From Mesaphorura yosii (lineage: Eukaryota > Arthropoda > Collembola > Poduromorpha > Tullbergiidae), in assembly GCA_009869945.1 (NCBI GenBank), contig WIXG01000009.1, forward strand, positions 62,001-126,000: a DNA stretch of 64,000 nt, read 5' to 3'. Under the pieces are notes generated by a model that did no database searches, had not been told where the DNA came from, and saw only the letters and a program-made list of their open reading frames with translations. Both the position numbers and the translations under genes were made by a program. Every line of letters begins with the position of its first letter. Positions within the stretch are counted from its first letter, which is position 1. Positions 39,230 to 52,900 of the stretch are shown in pieces.

Positions 39230-41092
39230 TTATTGTGAGTCCATAAATTGTATCTCAGAAACTAAAAGGAGGTTGTTAGGGAGTGGGCCAGGCTGAGGGG
39301 AGAGCACCTGAACAAAAAAACACAATTTGGTAGCAGCTTCAGCCCATTTAAAGAGGAAACTAGTCGACACAATTTTGACTTACAGTCATTCTGCCTTTCT
39401 CGCTGTCAATGTCCGTCACACAAACGAAGCCACCAACATTCACACCAACCATCTCGTCCATCGCTTCCTCCGAAGCCATGCTAACTGCAAGCAGACGATG
39501 GAGCAAGGCGGACGCACTCGGAGTGACTGGAACAAGTTTTGTCCGTGTTTCGTCTCCTTTCATGCCAAGCGGCATGCAAGATTGTGGAATTGCTGGAGCT
39601 CCAATCTTGAAGATTTTAATCTGAAATGGTGATTGTGAAACGAAAACTGATTTTTAGTATTTAGTTCAGTTGATCCCAGAGAGTATTTTGCATTAGACTC
39701 TCTAGCAAAGAAACTTGAATTACCTCTGACAATTTCACTTGAAATGAATGCGGATGCAATGCTTGAGTATTTGGTCGTCCGTAAAAATATTCTCTGATGC
39801 GACTATCCCTTGAATCTTGACGAAACGGTTGCGATCTGTCTACGACTCCTCCACTTTTCGGTAGAAAGACTACTTTAACAAACGGTGGCATGTCCCGGGT
39901 CAGCTCGTTATACAATCGCTCTTGATCGAGGACAAGAATCACGTCAACCTGCTCGTAACTGACACAACTTAAATACACCACTCAAAATTCTATGTAACAA
40001 AGTCAATTCGGCTTGCGTACCTCAAATGCTTGGGCGATGTGTGTAATACTTTTGTAACCGTCGCCTTTGATCCATCCACAAGTGTTGATAATGACGCCGG
40101 ATGTCTTTGCTAAACATCAATACAAATATCTTGTAAATCTTGTTGTCCATAATGTCAATGTGTCTGTCAGATATTTTACCTTTGCGATTGCTTTCCAATC
40201 TGTCGTGCACAACACCAGCCAACTTGCTTACGATAAGATTATACAGCGGAATATTGGTTTGCGGTGACTTGGAACCGAAAAAGTATGATAGTGGAGCTTG
40301 TTGGTTAAATCCATCTTCTTCAATCGAAGCTGGCCTTTCAATTAACATAGCTCCAATAGTTCCCGGGACCGAAATGCTGCCTTGACCAACGTCCAAATCC
40401 ACGTAAATCGGTCTTCGACCCAATCTGACTGCATAATTGATTAGGAGTCTGCATATTGTGGTTTTGCCAACGTCCGTCGGTCCAACAACCATAACGATGG
40501 GTCCCCTCTTTCCATCAGATTCAGCATTTCTAAAATCATGCGGAATTTATCAACGCTGGAATGTTAAAAAGAACTCGAACTACAAACCTCCTTAGTGTTT
40601 CCAGTGCTCCGTGACAGTTCAGGTAGACAATCATTGGCGTTTCTTTTGCAACGTAAGCGAAGTCAGTCTTTCCTGCGGTTCAAAAAAGCGTTGCTTCAGA
40701 TTGAAACTTGCCCGAAGTTTAAGATAATTAGTTAATGGCTTAAGCAATCAAATCATAAATGAAATACCTTTCAACACTAAAGAACATCCATGATAGGTAA
40801 ACACGGCAAGTTTCGCCCCCGGCCCAAAGGTGTAGGTCTTGTCTTTGATCAGCTCCGTGCCAAAAATTTCCGCCATCCCGTCAACCATCTGTAAATTAAT
40901 CATGCATGTTATCACAACCTGAATAGCCTGCTATCAGTGCTGCTTCTGGCTCACCATGACTGATACGCTGGCCTTCCCTTCGCCGACCTCGAATCGGAGT
41001 TCTTCATCTTGTCCCAGCTTGAACTGTTGAATCTGTTCGGCGTTGGAGTCACCTGCGACCCCGTCGGCGGCTGTCTTTTCTTCGCTCATCGT
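39230..41092 (-). CDS. Clp1: CLP1, polynucleotide 5'-hydroxyl kinase and cleavage factor II subunit
   Basis: Eight exons (41092-40955, 40888-40768, 40672-40588, 40529-40180, 40109-40021, 39948-39724, 39620-39384, 39307-39230) give 440 residues, near the 425 of the human protein. The protein joins mRNA 3' processing and the tRNA splicing endonuclease. Seen: FELRFEV-type N-domain, [18 protein letters not shown]-loop [83 protein letters not shown] and a C-terminal barrel ending QFMDSQ. All catalytic motifs are intact, so this is the orthologue and the copy at 35.9 kb is the derived paralogue. Its start lies about 560 bp from the LC8 gene, head to head. The donor near 40180 may be off by one base. 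Confidence 0.95.
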
Positions 41093-41653
41093 TGGAATTC
41101 CGAAGTGGTGAAGTCAAAGATAGGGTAAAACGTAAACAGATGAAGCGATAACACGCGAGTCAAAAAGCCGTATTATTTTCGAGCTCAAATTGCCCGGCTG
41201 CCTTCATGCCATTGGCTGCCCGCACACAATTTCCATAGTAGCCTGTTTCTGTACGTTCGAATCGATAGATAGCCGTTGCGGTTTTTGGGCTGACAGAGGC
41301 TCAATGAGAAGGGGAGCCAATCACGGGCCGTGAATCGTGAGTGGCGGTAGGAGCTCAAAGCGCATGATCGTACAACAGAAAGGTAATGGCAAAGGCAGGG
41401 AGCAGGCACAAGACAAGACAGCTTTTGCTTTTCGTGTCGTCTTTTCATTCTTCGCAGAAAACTGTAGAAGGATTTGTGTTCATTCAGTAGTTTGATTTGT
41501 CATTCGAGACAAGCACTCGCTACTGCTTCTCTCTGAGTATTCCTCTCTCGTCATTCCAGTTTGCTCTCTCACGGCTCGCTCGCCAATTAATTGCAATTAA
41601 AGTATTTAATCGCTGACCTTCAGTGAGGTCGGATAAAATTCTTCGCCATCAAG
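41093..41653. promoter_or_regulatory. Divergent promoter region, CLP1 and LC8
   Basis: 561 bp between the two start codons. CT-rich stretches (ctctctcacggctcgctcgcc, near 41568) precede the LC8 start and could be initiator or GAGA-like sequence. This is an inference from base content. Confidence 0.4.
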
Positions 41654-42152
<499 letters not shown>

Positions 42153-42452
42153 ACTCAGCACGTGAAGACCCACCGCTTCGTGTATGAAACTCAACCTAAC
42201 CATTGCTGTATGTCTCATTAAACATTAACATTATTCTGCAATGCTGCTGGGAAATTATAATTAATACACATTAATTATGATTATAAATGTCAAATGTGAA
42301 ATATTTGTAATGTTCTGAAAGTTCTGTTGCTGATACTGCTAAACAGGAAATAAAGAAATGTTTGCCACCGTGTAAACTGCGTTGTGCGTAAGAGTCGAGT
42401 ACAAAGTTGTTTTTATTAATATCAACAATATCAAGCTATGTATCCTATTTTT

Positions 42453-44118
<1,666 letters not shown>

Positions 44119-44364
44119 CTAATGAGACGACAATGATACAATGATGACGACGTGCACAGTGCACTTAACTTGAGAGTTTTTTCTTATTTTGTTGATTGTT
44201 CAGTGGCTCACATTCACAAAAGACAAGGAACTCAGAATCTGACGCTTCGCCATTAGAAAAATAGAATTAATATCACAACTTTCTTGAGTCCAAAGTTAAG
44301 CTTACAGTCTTGCCTAGGAAAACTAAGAATCCAAGCTCAATTTATCTTCGTGCATTTAGGGTTA

Positions 44365-45118
44365 TCAACAATGCTTTTTACAGTTAGTGAAAATTTCATC
44401 ACTTCCGTCGCAGCAATCACAGATGTGGTCGTTGACTCTCGATGAAGGTATGTGCTCTGAAAGACAGATTTACCATAACTGAAATTCTGGTAATTATTAT
44501 GACCTGATGCTTGCACTGGCAATGAATTTGATACCTGGGAACTTGGCAGTATTTCTGGTACAATAGAAGTTTCCATTCACGCATGCGTTCGTACTAGGCT
44601 CATCACTTCCGTCATCTGCAATCAAAACCCGACAATGATAATCGGGTAAATCTTCTGACAGCGTTCACTTGCTATCTGGTAGAGCATAAAAAACGCCACT
44701 AACCTGGACAGTCACAGTAATCGTCGTTTACTTTATCCCACGTGATTTGATGTCCAGAATGAATGCACATGAAATATGACTCAGTTTCACCAGACGCCGG
44801 TGCTGTTCTAACGTAGTACTTCCAGGAGGACGGGAGAGCTCCAAGAATGGGCACAACAACCGGCTTACGAAAGTATTTGGCTAAATTCTCCGGACTCTGT
44901 CCATCAACGGAGCCGGGCCTGAACGACCCGAGTTCGTAGGCTTGTCTCTGATTCTTGTGCCTTACTTTCAGTTCCTGGAGAGCATGCGCTTCTTCCGCTT
45001 GGTAATTAGTAATGGTCACATACGAAATGATCTGATATGTTATAAATAGACTAGAGAAAAGGAATAGTAGAACCGTCAACACTTTTAGCTTTCCTTTAAG
45101 TTTCCAACTGCGATTCAT
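44365..45118 (-). CDS. Short glucosidase-II-beta-like type II membrane protein
   Basis: Three exons (45118-44704, 44615-44535, 44456-44365) encode 195 residues. An uncleaved signal anchor (LTVLLFLFSSLFITYQIISY, residues about 13-32) is followed by a stem and two cysteine-rich LDLa-type modules: WDKVNDDYCDC with DDGSDEPSTNAC and NGNFYC, then SSRVNDHICDCCDGSDE. This pair is the calcium-binding N-terminal unit of PRKCSH (glucosidase II beta). The coiled coil, the MRH lectin domain and the HDEL signal of true PRKCSH are absent, because the frame stops soon after the second module. Small proteins of this plan exist in other animals. A role in the ER or Golgi lumen is inferred. Confidence 0.8.
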
Positions 45119-45725
45119 AATAAGACGGATATCACAAATAGGCGTTCACTGCTGAATCTTAGAACAGCATTCTTCGCTGATCACTTTTAAGTGTATTTGG
45201 GGTGAACTTGTTGAATACTTCGAAAGGAGCAGACGGGAGACGCATGAACAAGACGAGATCTTGAAGCCAGGTAATGATTGACCAGCCGGTCGGAATATTC
45301 GGACGAGAAGCGAGTTCGCGCGCAGAAGGAACAAATTCATTGGATTTTGCTGAGAAGCCCAAACCCGACCTTAGGAGATCAATATTGCAATTTGTAAGTT
45401 TTGTTTTGCTGCACGAATGACCGATATTACTGGTAGCAGCCTTTGGTAAACCAACGTCGACGAGGCAGTCAACACGACAATGGGAGTAGGCGCAGGGGCA
45501 TGCTCGGGGATCGCCACAAAGATGCATTTGTTACGAAATTCTCGCTTCTCACTTTGCTTGACGAATGGATGTTTGTGTTTATTGTAAATCAATTAGGCGA
45601 AGAACTTACGTTTACAGTGGTGTAATTATACAAAAAGTAATCAAGTAAATTAACTGTAACTCGTATTGTAGCAGGAGTGAAATACATAAAAGCGAAAAAC
45701 TCAGGTGTTAGGTGCGATTCTTGAG
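45119..45725. other. Gap between the PRKCSH-like gene and UBC9
   Basis: About 600 bp. Minus-strand AATAAA near 45578 fits the UBC9 3' end. Several overlapping open frames on the minus strand (45159-45592) have no recognisable content and no splice link. The rest should be the promoter of the membrane protein. Confidence 0.5.
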
Positions 45726-46548
45726 TTACTGTCCCTGTCCCTCAGCCATTGCCTTAGCTTGGGCGCGGACTCGTTTCTCGTACTCCAGTCGGTTTTGACT
45801 AAAGAAGGCACGATAAGTATTGAACAGGTTAGAGACTACTTCAGGTTCTTTGACATGCAACATGAAATACTCGAAGATGAAAATGAATGCTTACCAGTAA
45901 ATCGTGTACGCTTCTGCTTGTGCTGGATCTTTGATGTTAGGCTCATTCAAAAGATCCTGAATGCCAAGAAGTATCTGTTTAATAGTGATGGCTGGGCGCC
46001 AGTCCTTTTCTTCGTCCAGAAGTGAAAGGCATACTGTTCCAGACGGGTATACATTTGGATGAAAGAGTGGCGGTTCGAATTTACACTTCGGAGGAGTTGC
46101 TGGGTAGTCATCTTTGAAAATCATTCTCAGTTTATAGAGACCGGCCTCCCATGGAGTCTGCGCCATAATAATAAAAAGCATTCAGTTACAGTCAAGGCCT
46201 AATATCGAAGTACTTGAATCGGTTAGCTCTTAATGATGCAGCTGTGAATTAGCTGCAGTACGTACGCCTTTCTTCCCTGGAATCGCGCATTCCCAATTCA
46301 TTAGATTCATAGTGCCATCTTCTTTCTTTGTGGGACGAGCAACGAAACCCTGTTTGATGTCAAAAATTATAATTAGTCCATCAAGAACAAGTACACTTCT
46401 ACTTGTAATGTGCTGTAAGTAATCGTAATCGTTTCTTGATCTTATCAGTAGCTCAGTAGACAGAACATGGAAAGGAACTTACAAAAGGGTGATCTTTTCT
46501 CCAGCCTTTACGCTCCTCAGCCAATCGTGAAATCGCTATTCCAGACAT
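45726..46548 (-). CDS. UBE2I: SUMO-conjugating enzyme UBC9
   Basis: Four exons (46548-46483, 46349-46266, 46157-45895, 45798-45726) encode 161 residues (158 in vertebrates). UBC9 is the only E2 for SUMO. Seen: [40 protein letters not shown], the HPN box and catalytic cysteine in [38 protein letters not shown] and [13 protein letters not shown]. Only the last residues (AEGQGQ) depart from the family. It is secure. Confidence 0.98.
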
Positions 46549-47367
46549 ATTTAACTGAAAATGTACTTAACTAACCGAACTCCCGAAAGAACAATTTAAT
46601 ATTTACACGATAGTTGTGCCAATTATTGCTGCCGCTTTGGTGGTCTGCGCCTGTAAAGTGTGAAAACTCAAGGTCAGTCTATTCGTATTAGCGAATTAAT
46701 GTTGAACGATGTTGATAACAGCAGTGTAAATTGTAAGATTTAACGGATTCACTATCAAAACGACTTCAATTGTGTCTGCGCCCAGCGCTCTGCTTCGCTG
46801 AAGTGAAAGATCTCGAAAGTTGGTACGAGCTGAAGCCCACCGAAAGCTTGTTTAATCTCAAAGCCCCTGCTCACTCTCAACCTTGCGCAGATGTCGTGCG
46901 ATTCCTTGTCTCAGAATGTGCTACTACCTCGTTCGGGGTATCAGATCATTAGCCCACTGATAACAAGGTATTTATGCTATTATTGCTCTGAAATTGGTCA
47001 TTGCTGCTCATTTTTGGATTCGACGATTAAGATGGAATTCAGCGCGCACTCCGTGTCTGCTGAATATAAACCGGTATTGGTTGTCATAACTTAATGCAAG
47101 CCAGCTGCAGTGTCAAGATAAGGTTAACAATTTATGGTCCAAGGTCACAGGCCACGAGCTGGCGACCGAATTGGTTACTGGATCCCAATTTTTGCAGAAG
47201 CCATAATAGCAAGTATTTTACACATTCGTCAGTTTCACTTTTTGTAACCTCTGCGAACAAACATGATTCAAATTTCACTTGTCGAATTAAGACAGAATTA
47301 GGGCATCAATCATAAAACAAGCACAGCCACCGCCAGACCTCCGCGCAGCGTATGTTTTGACAATACA
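46549..47367. promoter_or_regulatory. Divergent promoter region, UBC9 and the membrane protein gene
   Basis: About 820 bp between opposite start codons. Plus-strand open frames at 46770-47315 show no domain, and I judge them chance. No specific element was recognised. Confidence 0.4.
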
Positions 47368-48896
47368 ATGAGCAGAAGGTTCCAAATCTACAAGAAGAGC
47401 AAAGTTTACGTGGTTCCAAACGATGACAATGAACGCAGAGACAGTCGAAATCCGAATATGGTTCGAGAACCAGTGGGAAATCGAGACACGTACGCGGACG
47501 CGAGCAGCGACTACGATAATGAAGTCGACGACAGTATCGTGCGAGTGCGGGGGCCTTCTTACAAAATTTACCCACCCCACCGACTCACGCCACTCCCGCA
47601 CAGGAGGAGGCGGCCGTTCAAAAGAAGATACTACCTTCCGGAAGGTAAATTCTGTTATTTTGTACCCATTTTCCAGTTTCGGGCCGGAGGCGCCATTAAA
47701 ATTCTTTGACATTCCTTCCAGACGATGATTTAGAAGAAACTGATAGGATACTGCCAAGATTTCAGTACTGGTATCACCAGAGGCTGGTCGACACAAGCAC
47801 GCCCGCTCCCATTGAGCTCATCCGATCCCGAGAGCACAACGCTGCGGCCCTGAAACACCAGCACTTGGCCGCCGGAGTGTCATTCGTCGCGCTGATGCTC
47901 CTCATGCTGTTTGTTTGCTGTCTGATTCCACTTTTCTACTATCTCTGTCGTCCAAAGTATCGGAAAACGAGAGGGTTCAACTTGAAAGAGTGGTTCAAGG
48001 AGAATTTGACACCGAAAGAGCAGTCTGACTCTGACGATCAGCCCGACATGCCAGACTTTGAGAAGTACTCCCATGAGAAGACCCTCTACGAACGACCGAC
48101 GATACGCTATCCCGAGGATTTGGAGCGGGCGCATCGGAATCCTCAAAACTGCGAAGATAAACCAAAGCGAACTTCACTGCACATTCAACTGAAAGAAACT
48201 CCCTTAGAAATGAGCATATCAGAGGTCGACGAGGAGACTGAGTACATCAGCGAAATGTCTGACATCGGCAGGCGAAACCAGAGGTACAGACACAAGCACG
48301 ACTCGCAATCGCAACCGCAGAAGCACAAACCCAAAAATAAGAAGCACAGAAGCAAAAGCATGCCCTCAACTCCCGTGCCAGTATCGCCACTGGACAGGCT
48401 CAAGAAGAGGTTCTCGTTTGGTGAGCCAACGACCACAAACAAGCCTCCTTCATCGCCGTCTCCGAAGAAAGCGCCTGCTTCATTTCCCGTGCCTACGCCA
48501 GGCTCGACTGCGACGGAAGAGGACGAGGAAGTGATTTACAACCGGTACAGTGGCAAACCAATCGATGATGTGACACGGTCGAAATCAACTCAAATGATAA
48601 TTAATACAGCCACGGCCAAATCCAAACCCGTAAACCCCGCGTCCGTCCAGCGTGGTGACGACGACGACGGCAGCAGCGGCAAAGTGTTTGGGGAGCACGT
48701 CAGGAAGACGTCGTCGCAGGCACAGGCGCAGTCACAGTCACGCGTTCAAAGCAAGCAAGACCGCGTCCCAGCACCCGCGCCGTCCAGCAGCACTTCCGAC
48801 GACATTCAACCCAGGAAGCCAAATCCAAACCCGACTCAGAATCCTCCGAAATCGGCATCCCAAGATTATTACGAAAATCACATGGTGAAATGGTGA
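47368..48896 (+). CDS. Single-pass membrane protein of unknown family
   Basis: Two exons (47368-47644, 47722-48896) encode 483 residues. I do not recognise it. There is no signal peptide. A basic, charged N-terminal part of about 140 residues (RRRRPFKRRYYLPE at the exon junction) precedes one strong membrane segment, FVALMLLMLFVCCLIPLFYYL (about residues 153-172). The C-terminal tail of about 300 residues is disordered: KTRGFNLKEWFKENLTP, an acidic patch EVDEETEYISEMSDIG, a Gln/Lys/His-rich stretch, SPLDRLKKRFSFG and a proline-rich end finishing in HMVKW. The stop codon overlaps AATAAA. The mode of insertion (type II or III) cannot be told. Confidence 0.85.
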
Positions 48897-48901
48897 ATAA
48901 A
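48896..48901 (+). terminator. Poly(A) signal overlapping the stop codon of the membrane protein gene
   Basis: TGG TGA ATA AAT contains AATAAA starting at the last base of the stop. A second hexamer lies near 48946, so either may be used. Confidence 0.45.
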
Positions 48902-49374
48902 TGTAAACGTTTTCTTGCCACAATGAAAGTGAGACTCATGAATGCTAATAAAAATGCGCAAACACAAACGAATATCGACGAATATAAACCTCATTCGAAT
49001 TTGGGTTTGAGCTGTACACTTTGGCTTAATTTCGAATAATCGTCAATGCACAGTAGTGCAGTGTTTTAGTTTTGCCGTCCCATTGATCCGGCTCCAAAAT
49101 CAATATTCATCCATTTTTGATTGGCATATCGTCGACTTAAGAATTTACTGGCTCTATTCGAGAATTCCCAAACAATCAAGTGGCACTTTCAATGCTGCAG
49201 GAAATTAGGTGACTCTCGTATTTTCGCCATCAGAAGCTGCAACAACCTTGTCCTTATCCAGGCACAAAGGCACAATCAACAAAAAAAGCTTCTAGCGCAG
49301 GATTTAGTCGATTTAGATTGGAACCAATCAACTCTAGCATTACTGCTTAGTGGTAGTACCTCAGCTGCTTGGAG
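48897..49374. other. Gap before the rhodanese gene
   Basis: About 480 bp holding the 3' UTR of the membrane protein gene and the promoter and 5' UTR of the rhodanese gene. No other feature seen. Confidence 0.5.
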
Positions 49375-49980
49375 ATGACGTCTGCTGAGGGTAAGTAATA
49401 ATTTGCGAATCATGACGCGTAAATTGCGACCAGGATTTAATCCTCTCGATGCCGGTTCACAGGTGGGCAATGTAAAGTATTGACATACGAGGAGCTACTT
49501 GCGGAATTGAAGAAATCGAACGTGCTCCTGATTGACGTCCGTGGACACGAAGAACGAAACATCGATGGGAAGATTGCTGGCTCAAAGAACGTTCCAAGTA
49601 AGTCACAGGACTTAAATTATTATTCCCAAGCTAGTTGATGTTTTTCTCCATGCTGCATCTGCACTGGTCATTCTTGGATAGTTGACGAAATTGACACTGG
49701 ATTCAAATTGGGTCCTGTGGAGTTCAAGGCGAAGTATGGTTTCGACAAGCCGTCGACGAAGGACACCGTGATTTGTCATTGCAAAGCCGGGATACGAGCT
49801 GCGAACGCTGCGGCTGTTCTCCACGATTTGGGATACAAGAATGCTGGGTAAGGCAAAAGACAGTCTCAACGACCGTCATCGTGCTATTAACCTCTTTATC
49901 TACAATTCGAAATTAAAAATTACAGATCTTATCCAGGCATAATGGATTGGACACAACACGGAGGAGCTTTACAGAAATGA
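49375..49980 (+). CDS. Single-domain rhodanese (thiosulfate sulfurtransferase, TSTD1-like)
   Basis: Four exons (49375-49390, 49463-49597, 49682-49847, 49926-49980) encode 123 residues. The coding part of the first exon is only 16 nt (MTSAE plus one base). The rhodanese fold covers nearly all: LTYEELLAELKKSNVLLIDV, RGHEERNIDGKIAGSKNVP, the active-site loop with catalytic cysteine in ICHCKAGIRAANAAAVL, and GYKNAGSYPGIMDWTQHGG. A six-residue loop C-K-A-G-I-R suits sulfur transfer, not phosphatase activity. Fly relatives include Hsp67Bb-type proteins. No targeting signal is seen, so a cytosolic site is inferred. Plus-strand AATAAA near 50065. Confidence 0.93.
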
Positions 49981-52900
49981 TCTCAATTCTTAATTCTGTC
50001 TGACTCTTAAACTGGTTTAATTCTTAAATTATTCACGAGCATCTTGACAGGGCACGACAGAGCAATAAATGCGCATATGTTAATTTGATCTCATCAACTT
50101 GGCGTTGACGCACAACAGAGTGCATCGGCCACTTATTTGCGAACTCGAATTCCCTCAATCCGTTTCCAGTGTTCCAGTTTCAACTACAATTAAGCAATTG
50201 CATCAATTGCAACTGACGAATCTGCCTCCTGCCACGCGACGCCAACGAGCAAATGCATTAAACCATATTGATTTTGATGCCAAACCCAGACGCAGTTCGA
50301 GCTTCGAACATCTTCGCTTCGGTCTCATGCACGTACACAAAGCAAAGATTGGTTTCAGGAACGAGAAGAAAGCAAGGAAGTAGACTGCTGGAGTCCTGGC
50401 AGAGCTGGCACTGGCTCTAGCACTGCCACTGAGCTTGAACAGCATTAATACTAGTGGATAAAATCGAAAACTACGCTACGAGGTGTCCGTGTTCAGTGTA
50501 CAGCCGAGAACACTGGAGTTTAAGTTTGCTTTGTTACTAACACGAACACTTTGCATTGCATTCGCATTTGTACTCCAGTCGAGTCGATGCCACTCGTCAG
50601 AGCAGCAGACAAAAGCAGAGGGCAAGCTGCACTGCAAGCACTCGGAATTCAAAATACCAAATATACTAATTTTAGAGTTAACCCCTTAACCTTTTAGTGT
50701 TTAGTCTGTTTAGCAACAACAAATGAACAGGCACGCTCGTTCGGTCGCTGCTTTACCAAGCACTCACCTGACTGTTTTGAAGAACAAACCCAGTGAATCT
50801 AAAAGTACGTGGAGGGATAATTTTGTGATCTTTCAACTAAATTCACGACGTAAAACATTTGAACTTCGCAAATCAAGTCTTCTTGCTGCTTGAATCCTGA
50901 ATAATTGTTAAACCAGATACGTTAACGGTGAGATTCTTATTGATCGATCATTGCATCAATTGAAACTCCATGCTTAGCCGAAATATTGCAATTTTGATCT
51001 ATTTTTCTTAATTCTGCAGTTCCAAACTCTGTCCTGATCTGGTGAAACAAAAACATTGATACAAGCGACGAAAAGCAAAGGCAAATCAATCGACTGCCCA
51101 GTCTATGAATTCTAGACGTAGTTTGGAATCATTTTCACGAGCTCTACGGTAAGTGAAAAGTTGATCTGACCAGTAGTAACGGACTAATCCGAAGCACGCG
51201 CCTTTATCTTTGATTTTGAGCCGCTTACCCGAAATGTTTTAATGTTTTGAAGCATTACATCCATGTGGAATAAGAGTCAATATCAAAATGCAATCTCAAT
51301 CCGATTTTCCTATCAGTAGCAACTTGTGACTGTGACTGCGACTGTATTGGTTGCGATTCGATTAGTCAGGTTGACGAGGTTGAAATAAAGGTACTGGCAA
51401 CCACAGCAATAAATTGATGTTGATGGAGGCGTGACAAGCGCGCGGACAAGCCTCAAGTTGCTTTTGTTTATCTCGTCGGTCGGTACTGCTGACGACATTC
51501 ATGAGAGGGTCTGAGTTCAGAGGTCATCCACGCCACAAATAAACACGATAAGTGCCGCGAGATCCGTGTACGGCTAAGATTTTTCACTTGACTTCGAGTC
51601 GTGAGTGCAGGCTGGACAATCTTTGGACTCTGAGCTGGATTTTCACAACTCTTGAAAGCGAGCTGTGCGAAATTAGCAGTCGGCAGTCAGTGTTAGTATC
51701 AATGCGTAGTTCATTGCCATCGTGCATTAGCTTTTTTTTTTAGAGCTCAGCTTGTTTGAGCTTTTGACCTTTAGCTGGTGACTCCGAGCCAAGGATGAAG
51801 AGTCACTTCGAATTCAGATGGAATACCCATCTTGAAGCAAAAGTACTGCCATTTTGAAGCTTCAGTTGTTTTTCGATTTTCGAGCATACACAACTGTTTA
51901 TCCTTCAACTTGCACAATTTTTCGCATTTTGGCTGTTGGGCGTGCTGCACTTTGCGATCAATGAACCAGCCAAGCCAAAGTCTCCGGAAGGAAAGATGAG
52001 AAAACAGAAAAGCACAAAGCATGAGTGCAAAGAATATTTATTTACGATTTATGTTAGTCATCATGAAGACTCGACTCAAACTTGCATCAAACCGGCAAAG
52101 CAATAAGCAACAGCCTTGTTTTTTTATGTTTGTACAGAAGTAAGTTGCCAAAACTGAACATTACCATCAGCAAAAAAGTAAAAGCACTTGCCAGCTGAAA
52201 GCTTTTTGCACGGTTTGCGTTTGGGTTCCCATTTACACTTTTTGTTTCTTTTCCGATAAAGATAAACATGTTTTGTACACGAGACGTGAATTTTATTGCG
52301 CAGCGCAGCATAAATCTGAACCGTACGGATCTGCCTGGTGTGATGCCTACCCAACGCGCTGCCAAACTGATTTTGACGAAGTCACTAAATAAAATAACTA
52401 AGTAGCTTTAGCTTTTGTTCAGCAGGCAGACGTACAAACGTACTTTTGTAAATTCGCAGTCAGGAAACAGAAACAGGATGACTTGATTATGAACTTGATC
52501 GAAATAGAACTCGTGCCGTAGTTTTGTTGGGTTGGACGAATCAACAGTCAAGCTAGCGAGTCACGACAGAAGCCACAGTTTTTATTCAATGCTCGGCCCT
52601 CGTTGAACTGCTGCTCTTCAATCAAAAACCCGGCCGAGAGGAAATGCCTTTAACTTTAATTGCGCTGCGTCTGGACATCCACGCGTCTGGGCATCCACGC
52701 GTTAATGCTTGCTTACGGCCGACACACACGCGTATTCATCTGACAGCCCAATTTAATGATACGTACTGCAAAGATTCAAAGATTGCTGTTGTTACGATCA
52801 CAATAATAATTCGCCTACTTCGCCAAACTTGCTCAAAGATATCCACTTGACCGATCAGATCGATCGGCCGTAATAGTCTCAATAGTTATGACATAACGAG

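Noticed and set aside
48185-48442. Minus-strand open frames under the membrane protein gene
   Set aside because: Antisense shadows of Ser/Lys-rich codons in a well-supported exon.
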